Under the pieces are notes generated by a model. The model had not been told where the DNA came from and made no database searches. It was given only the letters and a program-made list of their open reading frames with translations. From positions 66,340,242 through 66,404,241 of the forward strand of contig OZ038381.1 in NCBI GenBank assembly GCA_964036045.1: DNA of 64,000 nucleotides. Reading direction: 5' to 3'. Each line of letters starts with the position of its first letter. Positions within the stretch are counted from its first letter, which is position 1. The stretch is from Eutreptiella sp. 'Long Island Sound 2002'. Taxonomy: Eukaryota > Euglenozoa > Euglenophyceae > Eutreptiales > Eutreptiaceae. Made by a program: the position numbers and the translations under genes. This document shows, piece after piece, positions 32,633 through 44,925 of the stretch.

Positions 32633-33223
32633 TCACTGCATTGGCTGGCACTCTAGGTTGAAGCACCTCCAAGCCAATCGAGGTACATGACGCCAACTGG
32701 TGCCCCGCATCGCCCACTCGCAACGCATTTGAGATACCCCACGGCATCCAGTCCAGAGATATCCCAGAAGGAGAAGGAAAGAGAGGTACTTCAGACCTGC
32801 AGGTCCAGAGATACGTCCGAGGGAAGAAACGATAGAGGAAAACACCAGAGCTGCCACCTGACTCACTGCCCACTGTAGGCCAGAGACGGGCCCAGGGAGG
32901 GCAGCGACATCAGGGCAGATCTCAGGGGGTGTAGGATCTGCCTGATTCAGACCTACACTAGAAGCCAGGCAGGACACTTTATAGACACCCTCAGGCTGGG
33001 CATCAGGACAGCAGTACAGTTGGTCAGGCAACAGCTTGAGTTCCCTGAGGGAATGAGCGGACACCGTGATGTGCTTCGGCTGATTGTAGTCGAGCAAGTC
33101 CTTATTGATGTCATGCGGGATGGCAGTGGCATCATGCCATTCAGGATGGTCAAAACCCCAATATTTGAGTCTCCACCAGGGTTTGCCGCCCTCGAAGTGC
33201 TGTCTTGACCTCTTTGCTTTCCC
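32633..33223 (-). CDS. coding-like open frame, unknown protein fragment
   Basis: The minus frame is free of stops from 33223 to 32633, about 196 codons, in DNA of moderate GC. It reads as natural protein: FEGGKPWWRLKYWGFDHPEW near its start, then DYNQPKHITVSAHSLRELKL and CCPDAQPEGVYKVSC, followed by a hydrophobic stretch that could be membrane-spanning (LSFLLLLGYLW). No ATG begins the frame, so it is probably an exon or a pseudogene fragment. No family recognised. A second piece with similar character lies at 33437-33661. Confidence 0.4.
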   Translation of the reverse strand, partial: GKAKRSRQHFEGGKPWWRLKYWGFDHPEWHDATAIPHDINKDLLDYNQPKHITVSAHSLRELKLLPDQLYCCPDAQPEGVYKVSCLASSVGLNQADPTPPEICPDVAALPGPVSGLQWAVSQVAALVFSSIVSSLGRISGPAGLKYLSFLLLLGYLWTGCRGVSQMRCEWAMRGTSWRHVPRLAWRCFNLECQPMQ

Positions 33224-33436
33224 TCAAACGTTCCCCCTGAACTAACCGTGCAGGAGATCCTCGACAACAGATGGCATCGTCGTGGAGGTCCTGATACGGG
33301 GAGTAATGATGGAGGGGAGGTTGACACCATCCCGTCAGGGTATGTAGGGCTTTGGCCTTCCCACCGACAGAATCACCCCCCTATCGTTCAGGTTTAGAAG
33401 TATGTATTTGTGCAAACCTTACCGAGGATCTCTGCA

Positions 33437-33661
33437 GGGCCCTGCCATATCCTCTAAAGCTTGCAATGTAGGCCACGTTCGTCGGTCCTGGTTCAAATAC
33501 ATATGTGCTCCTCCTGCTTCAACTCCAGAGACGGGTGTTTGTTGAGGAAGGTCTGGTACTCCCGGGCACCGAGGTCAATGGACCTTGTTTCGATGAGCTT
33601 GCATTCGTCTCGAGCCCTGCCGAAGTACTTGATCGCATCTGCTGGTAGAAAAAAGTGTAAT
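33437..33661 (-). CDS. exon-like segment, unknown protein
   Basis: On the minus strand the stretch reads DAIKYFGRARDECKLIETRS and continues IDLGAREYQTFLNKHPSLEL before a stop. It is preceded by a pyrimidine-rich 'TTTTTTCTACCAG' (acceptor-like) and followed by 'CCTCGGTAAGG' (donor-like), although one frame change inside would be needed to use the donor. It lies about 210 bp upstream of the open frame at 32633-33223 in transcription order, so both may be exons of one gene. Splicing is inferred only. Confidence 0.3.
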
Positions 33662-33929
33662 TCCCTGCCTAGAGGTACGCTTTAGTTGTGTTAGAGATAC
33701 CTAGAGGTATGGCACATTTTTATCTTAGTATTGGCCTAACCAAATATGGGTGATAAAGCATTTTGACCTATAAGACCAAGCACTAACGTAGGATGTTGTG
33801 TGGACCCCTTTACCCCATAATCATGTGGACTTGATCAGGATTTCCTGGACTGACTGAGGCGCTGACATTGATCCGGAGCTTATAGGTTTTTCTATATCTT
33901 GTCATGAATGCTTAGCTATCCTAGTCGTC

Positions 33930-33990
33930 TGCACCCTAGGGGGTGGGGGCACCTCTTACTGAGAGGTCCTGGGTTCAATTCCCAGTCAGC
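33930..33990 (+). ncRNA. tRNA-like 3' half (possible SINE head)
   Basis: 33951-33967 forms a 5-bp anticodon-type stem (ACCTC/GAGGT) with 7-nt loop TTACTGA, and 33969-33985 forms a perfect T-arm (CTGGG-TTCAATT-CCCAG) containing the pol III box B consensus GGTTCAATTCC. The variable region is only one base and no matching acceptor or D-arm is found, so this is not a functional tRNA gene. It could be a tRNA-derived SINE or pseudogene, lying in or near the 5' LTR of element D. Confidence 0.3.
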
Positions 33991-34420
33991 CTGGCTAACT
34001 AGGAGGATCCCATGTGACATGGCAGTGACCTCATCGCCACATACCATGCCACCTCAGCACCTATGGGACCCAAAACAGAGAGTGCACATCTCGATTTCGC
34101 ACTATAAGAGGGAGAGTGCCCATGTGGGCAGTTTTCACATGATTGTAGGATATTTTCTAACTATCGTTTCCTAAATCTGTAGTTATTGTGAGTTCCTTTG
34201 TTGATACACTATCTCCTATGATTGCAGCCCTTCATGTTGTGGATTTCATCCTGTGTTTCCTCTCTTGCACTGTGGGTACTTTGGAGCTTTTGGGTTTATT
34301 TCAACAAAACATCTATATTTCGAACACCTGAGCTACATCAAGAAGTAGCAGGAGCAAGCAGAGGGAGAAACAAAACAATATCATCAAACCAATCAACAGT
34401 GGAAGCCTGTTTTAACCTTC

Positions 34421-34432
34421 TGGTAGCAGATA
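34421..34432 (+). promoter_or_regulatory. primer-binding site of element D
   Basis: TGGTAGCAGATA matches the first 10 bases of the sites in elements E and C (TGGTAGCAGAGG), complementary to the 3' end of an initiator Met tRNA ending CUCUGCUACCA. The last two positions are diverged. Position just upstream of the gag start supports the call. Confidence 0.5.
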
Positions 34433-34519
34433 TTTTCAGTCTTGGCGTACCTGCAGCCCCGTGCAGTACAACAAGTACGTCGGGACTCACAACACTACTG
34501 AAGGGCGAAGAAATACAAC

Positions 34520-35422
34520 ATGGACACGAAGGACACTGCTGAGATAACAGCGCCCTCTGTGGCACCAGCCAAGCCAGCGCCAGTGCCCAAACCTGCTGGT
34601 GAACCTGGACCTGAGGAGCCTGTACCTTCAGTGCCCTTAAGTGGGCGTGCGGATGATTCCCTTGATGGACTGGGAGCTGCCTCCAGCGGGCTATCTGTCT
34701 GACCATCTAAAGGCAAAGAGAAGGAGAAGGAGAAGGAAGCAGCAGATATGGGAGCCGAAGGAGTACACCCTGGAAATGATCGAACCGACGACGTACCCTT
34801 CGAGGACAAACGTTCTGAGAGCGCACCAAGCGAGTCTGAACAACCTGCAGCACCTTCTGCAACTACCACTACACTCCCAGCCTCACATCCAGCAACATCC
34901 TCACCCAAAACCACTGCACCTATGGCTGAGGGTCTGGGCTTTACTGGTGTGCCTTACCCCACCTATAGTGTGGACTCATTCGCGGCTGCGCCACCTATGG
35001 CAACTGCAGTCAGCGAACCAGTGGCATCCAGCTCCAGTTACACCGGTATCCGTGAGTCTAGGCCGCTTCGCTATTCCTGACGACCATCACAGAGCCGCTA
35101 CAGGTGTGGACATGACCGTATGCACGGCTATGCAGCGCTCCAGACTGGCTATACCATACCACCACCTGGCGCAACCTCTCTGGGTGGCTTACGGGGCCCT
35201 GAGTCATGTGAGTCGGGGATCAGGAAGATCCTCAAACAAGTCCCTGACGCGGTCGGAGATACGAGAAGCTCTTTGAGGAGCCACTGCAGCCCATATGGGT
35301 GCTCTAACTCAAGAAATACGGGCCAAATTCGAGCCCCTGATTCCTCCCCAAGGGTCACCCACGGCCATGGGAGCGTCACCACATCGCCTACAAGCCAACG
35401 ATTTGGTTGGTGGGCTGATTAC
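34520..35422 (+). pseudogene. element D gag, N-terminal part
   Basis: One reading frame from ATG 34520 (MDTKDTAEI) to 35422 is interrupted only by TGA at 34700-34702 and TGA at 35078-35080. It is Pro/Ala/Thr-rich and disordered, with a basic/acidic KGKEKEKEKEAAD patch and a Tyr/Ser-rich middle. At 35422 the frame runs into element C. Across the C insertion it continues in register with YFTHTLDGVRSR at 59048 onward, so the two halves are one gag gene. Two in-frame TGA codons show decay. Confidence 0.55.
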
Positions 35423-36241
35423 AAAGAAAAAGCAACCTCACGGTTCCTTGATTATAAAAGATTCGATTGCCACAAAGGTGAAAGGCTATCTATTCGAGGA
35501 TGCATTTCCCAAAGGAATTGTTAACAAAATATTTGATAACTCCACATCATAAAGAATGCTTCGATATTAACTAGAAAAGGTGAAAAGAATTGATGAACAT
35601 GTTTTCCCAAAGAGTATGTTCCCACATTAAATCAACAACAACAACAACAAAGCGAAGCAAGACAAAGACAACAAGATAAGATGGCCATGATCACCATAAG
35701 ACCGCAATGTCGATCAACTCCTTGTTTTCCAACCATTGGTATGCACACTCTTCGTACAAATCCAACATCGTCTTGCAAGATACCCCACCAAAAACGTTCC
35801 ACTTGTACATCCCAAGATATCCCCATGTCCTGATCCGTACATGTCACACCATGGCTAAAGAATAAGCACGGCGTATGTATGACAAGTCTCAGACATTCAA
35901 TAATGGCATGCAATGCATAGTGAACATACCAACTCAATGAGCGATGCCATCGGGAATGGACATCAGTACAGATTGCGGAGCGAGTTAGCAGTGTTTGTTC
36001 TCTAACACCATTTTCAAATCCACTGAAAATTCTCGAATCACACATAGTAAATTTCTATGAAGTCCACAGTCGATTTCTGATCAGTTCTTCATGAAGAGAA
36101 AATATCATTGACGACATGAAATGTCGCCGCGACTCAGGTTGCGGAATTAACACGCACAGCAGCAACACCAGACACTGCAGCAATGCAGTATTATGTACAT
36201 TCGACAGAACAGAAGGCATCCCTCAGGAAAGGCAAATTTTC
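35423..36241 (-). repeat. element C 3' LTR
   Basis: Left copy of the ~820-bp repeat, from 'AAAGAAAAAGCAACC' to 'GGCAAATTTTC'. The partner is 58219-59047. It contains a CAA microsatellite ('CAACAACAACAACAA' near 35634). Sequence reading DSIATKVKGYLF near its left end is shared between both LTRs and keeps the same residues with few changes, but continues the D gag frame only by chance. Confidence 0.7.
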
Positions 36242-39200
36242 TTACTCCCCCCCAGACATGACTCACCTGGCATGTCTTCAGGGGGTGACTTCTGTAATCA
36301 TCACACCTACTATTTCTCAATCCGAAGACCAGGTCTCAGTCCAAAAGCAATGCACGTGTACTACCATCCCACATACACATTTGGGTTGGTACATCAGAAG
36401 AAGGTGATTCCTTTTGCCACAACACAACAAAACATTCAAATACCTACCAGAAGACTGTGTCTTTTCAACCCTTGATAAGCACAACAAAACAGAAGCTAAA
36501 CTTAGCATCTGCAAAATTTGATTAGCCAGAGAAATCTGGTGATCTCTCAGCACAGTGACAGCTAAATGGGCTCAAAAAAAAGAAATAATCGAATTTCAGG
36601 CGTAGCTTCGCCAGCACCACAAAATAAACAAAGTGTCATTTTCCCCTTCAGGGGCGGTTCATGTTAGGGGACTCCCCCCCATTGAGGGCAATTTAAATTG
36701 GTATAGAGAAAGAACTGAAGTTGTATCCTGCGGAACCTGTGACAACCCTTCCTTCAAAGGTACACTGAGGTCGGCCGGGTATGTTCCGGACAAAAACAGA
36801 GATTGGGTGTAACAACAGAGAGCTGAGTTTCTGACACTGACACTGACATATTTAAACCACTGGCTGCCCAGACCACTGACTGTCCAGACCACTGACTGTC
36901 CAGACCACTGACAGTCTGGTCTAACCAATCCCAGGTTTCTGCAATAAATTGTCAGAAAAGCGCGACCACTTTTTTCATACTGAAAGTAGTGTCACCATAA
37001 TGAAATGAGGATCATGTCCACTGCACGGCGTTCTGTACAGTGTAAAGCCCCCACAGAATAAGCACAGAATTCAACTGGACTGACTGCAGGCAAATCAAAC
37101 TGTCAATCATCAAAACAAGTTAACCAGGAGAAATGTGCTGCCCACCCCACCGCCGCATGGATACAAGCACAGGCTTCTTCCCCTTGTGGAGCTCTTCACA
37201 TTGCGGGTAAAGGAATATTTTTCTCCTAGTGGATATCAGTGGGCTTGCTTCATTTGCTTACATTATCCTAATTCCTCCTTGCTTTTCTTCACGCTGTGGG
37301 GAATCCACTGTGGATTCCTAAGGCAGAATGTCCTAACAGTGCGTCTCAGGTACACCCAAAAAAAGGTAACTTCTGAGATCAATATTACGGGCATACACGG
37401 CTCGCATATCCTTCAGGTGGACTGTGATGTTGGGGGTACTGTGTGACGCGAAGTTGCGGCTGGGGCTCAGGCGTTCACAACCTTTTGACAGTTTGATCGA
37501 CGCAGTGAAACACATGTCTCGGCACGGAAACTTCGAACAGTCCCAGGGACTCCCCAGTCTGGTGCCAGGGCTAAACTGTTACCGGCAGAAAGGGTTTGGT
37601 ACCTGTACCAGCCTGCAGAGGTTACTCCCTGCAAGGAGTGCTTCTGTGTCACACAGCATTTATCTCCCACATCACTCCATATCACATCCTGCCGTAGATT
37701 CCGGGTACCACCCCAGAGGTGTGTGCTTGAACTTAGGGTGTGCTCAGTGTACCCTTGCCTGCAGGATGAAGGTATGAGTCTACAAGCCAACAGTGTCTGA
37801 GGTATCTTACAGTGCCGAAGGCCTGTGACTAGGTAACTGTTTAACCCGAAGGGATAAGGGGTATCATTGTTATTCCTGAACAGCGAGCCCGGCGTCGCCT
37901 TCGGTGAGGGTACTTATAGGCCCACTGAAGGAGTACAGATGACGTCGGGGAACTCAGTGGTGCACGCCTTCGCTGTAACATGGAACCCTATAATACATTG
38001 ACAGAGCGCGTCACGCACCATCTCAGTCATTGATGGCTTTCATGACATTGTCATGCACAAATAACGGCGGTAGAGAGCAAGTACTGTACACCGTACTCTT
38101 TACAACGCACTGGCTCACGGCCTTCCGGTGCGCTTCCAATGGTCCTCCAGGGACCACGAGCGCGAGATGATTGGTTGCGAGTAGACTTCCTAAATGAAAT
38201 CTGAGTCAGTCCGTGTTACATCTTTCACTTTCAGGTTCACACGCAAACTTCCACACCACACACAGCAACCGTACATCGCACATGAAAACGGGCTGCGCAT
38301 CCTACCATTGGACATGACTGCTCTGGGTGGTGCATAGTATGTCAGGTCAGAATCAAAACTCATTTATGATTTAAGCTGCATGCCATGCAGATCTGCATCA
38401 TGGGAAACGTCTGCACTCGCCTGTATAAAATTGAAGCCTGAGTACTCTTCTGGCTTTTCTGCCTAGCACTGGTTGTAGTCTGGAGGGCTGGTTGAACACC
38501 GCACGCACAAAGAAGAATACCCCACCAAACATTCCTGCAAAATAAAGCAATACGCCCCAGGCGACCTCCACCAGTTAGAAAATAGGGGGGTAGCATACCA
38601 TTACCTACAGGTACGAATATACAAACCCCAATCCACTTTCAGGCGCGCTGGTAAACGAACATCCACTCAAGAGCAAGCGAACAAAAGAGACTGAAACTGA
38701 CAGAGGGATAGCACAGCTCGAGAGGAGCATCGTAATCATGCGGCCCTTCACTTACAGTGGGTTTGTTGTACTGATCGACTGCATTCTTTCCGTCCCATGT
38801 AGCGGCATTGCTTTACCACTTGGTGTATTCTCAGCGCATCCCAGGTACAGGTTTGCATAGCAGTGAATTGCACGCTGGTTTTTCTGGATAGCGCCCCAGC
38901 TAGCGCCAGAGTAGGAACAGGGGGTCAAGTCAGGACACACTAGATTTGTTCGATAGTGCTCCAGCTAGCGCTTGAGAAGAGACAAGGGGTCCGATCAGTA
39001 GTACCTACAACCGGGAGAGTGCTTGTCGTTGCTTCTACCCTCAGTAGCAAGGGCCGGATGGTCACAGCCCTGGGTGTCACTTTTGGGCAAACAAAGGAAG
39101 AAAGGAGGTGGGGAGCAAAACGTCAGGCTAAACTCAGTATCTAAACACAACATTAACTGCAGGTTCCTTCTTGGCTATCTACACAGAAGCGGAACAGTTT

Positions 39201-40908
39201 GACGCTGGCCTGCACATGGTGTAAACACATGTTGCTGTTCACTGGCCTCAGGCGTGTCATGCATGCTGGACACCCTTGTGTACACAGGAAGCGGGGGCCA
39301 TCATACCTTACAGCAACAGGTGCCAACTGAAGGTCGTGAATGACTATCCAGATCCACGTAAAGAGCTGTCCAGTTCTACCATGATCCCAAGAATGACTGT
39401 GGTAGCCGGTCTGACACGTGGTGCGGATAAGCTGAGTCAAATACCAGATTGCGAAACGGCCATGCCCGTAAGCTTCCCAGTGTCGCAACACCGCAGGGTC
39501 AAAGACAGCCAGCGGAAAGCACAGCATGAGAGGCCCAGGGCAGAGCAGGGACTGTGTCTTCATGTGGACGCCCGCCCCCTTTTGTGAGAGGGGGGTCACC
39601 CAGAGTAGTCTCGGCTTGCGTACTTTGCATCGTTTCCCAAGCCGCGCGCTTTCTCCTGAGTTACCTTCCTTTCTAAAATCCCAGCAAAGATAAAGGTGGG
39701 AACCCTGTTTTGTATCCTGGTACTTCACGCTGCATCAAACCTTAGACTGTGACAACAACAAATGTTGGGGGTAACAGCGTCCCCGTGTGCTCTGGACACA
39801 TGAAGCGTGAGGAATATTCGCATGAGCACACGTCTGAAAAAGGATCCAGACAAAAATACCTCGTATGTCGCTTGTACACCAGACCTGAGATCATCAACCG
39901 CCAGGGGCTGTCCAGTTAAACACCTGAGCCTGCCCTTGGCAGACCTCAGCAGCAGCAAACATAGGGGACTGGCACCCTGATTTATAGGGGAAGTAAGCAT
40001 TCAAACTTCGCACACACACTCACACACTGGGTGAAGGGGATTAGAGGACGCGCACATCCTCCCCCTAAGTAGGCTGTCTTTTGTTGGTGCCGTGTCAGTG
40101 CCCATACCTATCCTGCCCGATCACCAGCCACGAACGCCAGAGAGACAATCTCAGTATTCCTGTGGGACACTGGGTGACACTGACACATACACACACCTAC
40201 ACATAAAAAGTAGGCTTCAATGAACGAAAGTTCAGACTGGTTCAAATCAGTGGAGACTACACGAAAGATTGTTGTAGCACCAACAGGGTTTTTGCAAGGA
40301 AACCAACAAGCAAACAAGCAAGCTCCTGAGCAAGCAAGAGATTGCATCCTGGGGAGGAAGAATCTGCACCCAATTTGGCTGGCATTGTTGCCGAAGTCAA
40401 GTTCCAGCTCCTAGAACAATTATGAGCGTCTGTACGATCTCCAGAACCTCATAGTCCCGTTGCAGGCGCTGGCTTGGTCTCTGTTGGTGGCGTACTGACC
40501 ATGGAGTTGCTGTTGAAGGCGCTCTCTCCAAAGGCACCCACAGTAGACTAGTTTCCAGCTCCAAGTTCATGCCGAACCACTGGTTCGCTGGGCAGTCTCA
40601 AGGAGCAGGTCCCAGCTTCGAGGTGAAGTTTAACCTCAGGGTCCTAGGCGCCGAAACGCCAGTCCAACGGGTCCAGCTGTATTTCCATTAAGGTGACATA
40701 GACACACGGAAGATAGCCTGTATGCGGCAGACCTGCTGGAATACTTGTCGCGCCCGGACAACATTAGGTCGAGGCCAGGTGATTGTGGAGCAGACAACCA
40801 TGTTCGCCTCCCAAGGGTACTGAAGATTCAGTCCCGTGTCCAACGCTCTGCAAGGGCGTAGCACAGTCAATTATTCTTGTCTCTGGATTTAATCATATGA
40901 CATCCTGG

Positions 40909-41151
40909 TCAAATACAGCCTGCATAGCCTCCAATCGTCAGAATTAAAATAAAGGCTTCAGTCTCTTCCTTAGGCATGGCATTCACATTCCACACTCCAT
41001 AGCAAGCAGCCAGGTTGTCCATTGCGTGGGATGCATCATGATAAACCTTGGGAAAGGCCGGAGACAAAGCAGTACCGCTTGAAGCCAGTTGGACATAAAC
41101 TAGGCTCTCATGTAGACAACCCCTGAACTTGTGTAACTTTTCGGGGTCCAC
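40909..41151 (-). CDS. coding-like block in element C interior
   Basis: An 80-codon minus frame with natural-looking composition (LVYVQLASSGTALSPAF, NVNAMPKEETEAFILILTIG) sits immediately downstream of the 182-codon frame at 41157-41705, in a different frame. The two together suggest one gene with a frameshift or intron near 41,150. No domain recognised. Confidence 0.3.
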   Translation of the reverse strand: MDPEKLHKFRGCLHESLVYVQLASSGTALSPAFPKVYHDASHAMDNLAACYGVWNVNAMPKEETEAFILILTIGGYAGCI

Positions 41152-41156
41152 TCATC

Positions 41157-41705
41157 TCAGAAACCATCCTTCAAAGCCTCCTCCTGCGTATCACTCCAGG
41201 TGAGGTTTACGACCATCTCTGGTGTTTTGTCATGGACCTCAGTATGGCTCACTGGCCGTGTCTTGGAGTCCACCGTACAAAGAAGCGCCATGAAGGAGAG
41301 CCTAAGGCTGCCATAACGCACAAATATACGAATAGCCTCACAACTGCAGCGCTCCTTCTCAAGCATCTCTTCTCCTTCAAAGTGCTCCAGAAGAATAGTA
41401 CCGCAGACATAATTCCTGCTAACGAAGTTGCGCTGACCAGTGAAATGACGACCTCTCAAATTGCTTCCCCTCCTTAGGGTCGATTGGTACTGACCCGTCA
41501 CGGTGATCTCCCGAGCAGTGTACCGCGTGGGGCAGGGGCCAGGGCACTTGCTGCCGGCCTTCCTCCGCCCCAGGGCTTCCCTGTCTGAAGTCACTGACGG
41601 GGTGTGTATTCCATGGATACGGACCCTTTGGGCGTCTCGGAGCGTTTCCTCCACAGGGACGCAAGGAATCGGGTTTTCGGATGCCGGTCCAGTTATCACA
41701 CACAC
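41157..41705 (-). CDS. coding-like block in element C interior, 182 codons
   Basis: An ATG at 41703-41705 begins MCVITGPASENPIPCVPVEE, and the frame is open to 41157. A second minus frame in the same region (41703-41419) is also protein-like (PIDPKEGKQFERSSFHW), so only part of each may be real. No recognised family, signal peptide or membrane segment. Confidence 0.3.
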   Translation of the reverse strand: MCVITGPASENPIPCVPVEETLRDAQRVRIHGIHTPSVTSDREALGRRKAGSKCPGPCPTRYTAREITVTGQYQSTLRRGSNLRGRHFTGQRNFVSRNYVCGTILLEHFEGEEMLEKERCSCEAIRIFVRYGSLRLSFMALLCTVDSKTRPVSHTEVHDKTPEMVVNLTWSDTQEEALKDGF

Positions 41706-42985
41706 GTATTATCCAGCCCGTGGTCTGGCGTCAGCATTTTCAACAGTTGCTCAGACATGCTCCCCACGGTGGTTCAGTCAGGGGATAGGCCATTGACTGT
41801 ACACTAGTACTGTGGTACAGGTTTCTGAAACGGACCCAAAGGATAGTTGCTCAGTTCCAGGATGTCAGAAAACGATAGCTGGACACAGGCAAATCTCCTT
41901 CAAAATCATCCTGACGGATATACAGCCAAGAAATAAGTGGGACCTCACATTTGCAGCAGCTTGCTCAAGGGATAGTACATCACTGGAAGCGCAAACGTGA
42001 GTACGAGCAACACCAGTCCTGTCCCCTCGCAGGTGACTGTTCCAGACAGTAAACAGGTGGTTGGCGCAATAGTCAAGCTGGAATTTCAGTCGAGGTGGCA
42101 AGTCAAAAACCAGCCAAGTCGCTGGCCCGAGAGGTGGAGCGTTGGTCATTGTAATAAGCCCAACTTGCTGAACGTTATAGAACCTTTAATCTGAGTTCTC
42201 CTGGAATACAGAGGTCTTGGCGATCCAGTGGTAACCCAATCAGACATGATACCGATGCATTGAGTCAACAAAGGGAGCAATACCGTATGTAGCATCCTCA
42301 GAGGCCTCCACGTAGCAGGAGAATAGTTGGCCAACCACAGCACTCAAACGCAGCTGCAGTGGATCAGATTGTCACCGCTACGGGTCCCACAAAACATGCC
42401 TACTCGCAAGCGTCCAAGGAGGTAATATCGAGCTACAGCCTGGTCAGACATCCACCCACCAATGGGTCGGATGTACCGATTAATCACACCGAATTAGAAC
42501 AGACCACGTGGGGACCGGCATTTGCCTTCTGCAAGTTGAACTGGTCCACTTGTAACTTTGAAATTTTGAAGAAACCAGACCGGATAGTCCGAATGACACC
42601 ACCACCCGAAATTCTCCCATCCTCCAGCCAAGTCGTGGGCTTAACTGGAAACTGGCAATCAAACCACAGAAGGGGCTCAGTAGAAGCCAGCAGCACAAAT
42701 TCTGCAAGAACTCTGGGGTGGTCTCGCTGATGGTGGCGTAGTGCAGCATGTAGTTGTGACCAAAGGAAAGATAAGCAGTCACAGTTGACCTCATACGTGT
42801 ACCCAGTTCCATGTCAGGACTTTGTGAAAATCAATGAATGTGGTCTCATACCCAACTGGATACCACCGTGTCGAAGGCATAATGCAAGCAATATTGGTCA
42901 CTTGCTGTACAAGTACTCCATTTCGGACGCCTCGGTTAGAGAGGATTCTTGACAAACATTGCTGAAATCTCAGACTCAGATGCTG

Positions 42986-43636
42986 CTAAGAGGTTTTTGT
43001 TTGGACACCACAGAGCGAAAATCTCCAGACAGGACCAATGGCACAATTGCGGCAGGTCGCAGTTGGAGTGTCAGCATGAAATATGACCTCGCACAGATAC
43101 CTTGTGAAAGCCTCCCTCTGAGTCTCCTCCATGATACGGGACACCTCAGAATCGAAGTTCGTCCACAGCGCCATTGAATGCGGCGCCATCGACATAGCAA
43201 ATGTAGCCAACTCTTCTCCATTGCCACCTCTACTGGCATTGAGGTAGGGACAGAAATTCCTGTCAACGGAAAGAGCATGCAGTCAGTTTGCAGAGCTCAC
43301 TGGACCACTGATCACTCGAGAGGAACGAAAGTTTGCTGTTCATGGATCCTTTCCAGCAGTACCCATCGTGCGTAGCACTCCGCCCAAAGGCATAAATTGT
43401 ACCCCCTGTAAGTGACGGACGCCCTCGCACAGATGAACGAAAGCTTAGGCAAATGGAGTCGGCAGGGCAAAGGAAAAGAGCCACATCTCGAAACCACCAT
43501 TGCATGGTGTAGGAAGAGATTGCTCGGGCCCTGCCCCTGGGTCCAAATAGTCATTAGTCTGCTCTGCTCTGCGCAGTGGGAACAGTGTGTTTAAAGACGC
43601 TGCCAGGTAATACCAAGGGACCAGTACAGCATCCAA
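42986..43636 (-). pseudogene. coding-like block in element C interior with three stops
   Basis: A single minus frame of ~217 codons carries a stop at 43445-43447 and two further TGA codons. The last part (43263-42986) is the most protein-like, including ATFAMSMAPHSMALW and an acidic/amphipathic helix, then CRNCAIGPVWRFSLCGV with paired cysteines. The identity is unknown. Confidence 0.3.
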
Positions 43637-44925
43637 AAGGTGCTAGGCACTGCCCGCCATACCAAGTGCCGTATTAACATTGGTGGCACATGTAGGGGGT
43701 GTGGGTCACTCTTAGAACGAATACCATCTCAATGCACCACACCAGAAGCGCCGTCATTCCTGCCAGCGTTGTAATCAATGGTATGCGGTACGTGGACAAC
43801 GGGACAGCGTTTCAATTCAACGTGACAAATGCAACGAACTCTGTCCGTACGACACGAATGTTAGGCAAGGCAAAAATCTCTAGGGTAACCACAGTCCTTG
43901 CTTCGTGATTGCAACCAGATCCAGCACTTCGAGTGTGGATATATTGGGAAAGAGGAATGTCACGGCCCCAAGCCCCTGCAAGGGCGATGCTTGTGTCAAG
44001 AGATGAGACCCAGCGACGGCACACGAATTCTTGCCTACACGACCACCCTGTCATAAGTAGGTACGGTAATGCCATGCCTCGAAGGTAGGGACGAGCACAA
44101 ATAATGACATAACAAGTTCACAATCTTGATCCTTCAAATTCGTCAATTGCAAAATGATTCGTCGTATGAATCTAACGAACTCCCTTTCCCAAAAATATGC
44201 AGTACTTTGAAATCCGCACTTCATACGCGCTTCAGGATATCCCAACAAAACGAAAGCAAGAAGCCGTCACCTGCTTCAAACGATGATCGTCCATACAAAG
44301 CAACAAAGGCCCGTCATAGGTAGTATCCATGTTTGCGAGTGCCACCATCGGTTACCAGTATTCCTACTCTCATCGGTGGTTGGGACCAATTCAAACAGTT
44401 TGACCAACGAATCAACGCCGTTTTCGTGTACACCCCACCGCCGACCGACGAGCACTTCTTGTTGCAAAGTCTTAGAACTCTTCAGGGATCCAAGATTCGT
44501 GATAAATACCACTAAATTTAACATCCTTCGTACATGTCTTCGAAATTCACAATCTCCATTTTTGCAAGGATGCTCGAGCACAAACTTGTTATTGGTATCA
44601 TCGTGCATGCGACCACCGAAGTCAATTCCCATGTAGTGTCGAACAACCATGGTCCTCCACGGAGCCCCGCAAATAATTCTTCTCCCAATTTGATGAAGCC
44701 AAATCCCTTGAGGGAAACGAGGAAAGAGGACATGGTATCGAGCACCAAATGAACAACTCGGAAATCAAAAGTGCAGCAGCCCCAAGGCTTCCTTAATGTT
44801 ATGCGTTCCCTTAACCGCTCAAAGGACCAATGATAGGTGTGTCTACGCATTTGTCCGTGGCGCCGCCTCATCATTGTCGTATCGGTCTTGAAGGACTTTA
44901 GATAGTTTGATCCCATATTGAGTTG

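Larger units (their letters stand above)
36254..44925 (-). other. interior of element C, coding-like pieces of unknown identity
   Basis: No gag-pol motif is found in 8.7 kb. Several minus-strand blocks look like natural protein: 39153-39728; 40909-41151 (contains KFRGCLHESLVYVQLASSG and NLAACYGVWNVNAMPKEE); 41157-41705 (182 codons); 42986-43636 (one frame with three stops, contains CPYLNASRGGNGEELATFAM and ALWTNFDSEVSRIMEETQRE); and 44276-44916. Some are preceded by acceptor-like pyrimidine tracts (for example 'CTCTTTCCGTTGACAG' near 43,265 with an ACTGAC upstream). Competing plus-strand frames exist (for example 42359-42730), so strand is not certain. It may be captured host sequence or a highly diverged polyprotein. 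Confidence 0.35.

Noticed and set aside
33951-33985. Functional tRNA gene
   Set aside because: No acceptor stem or D-arm, and the variable region is a single base.
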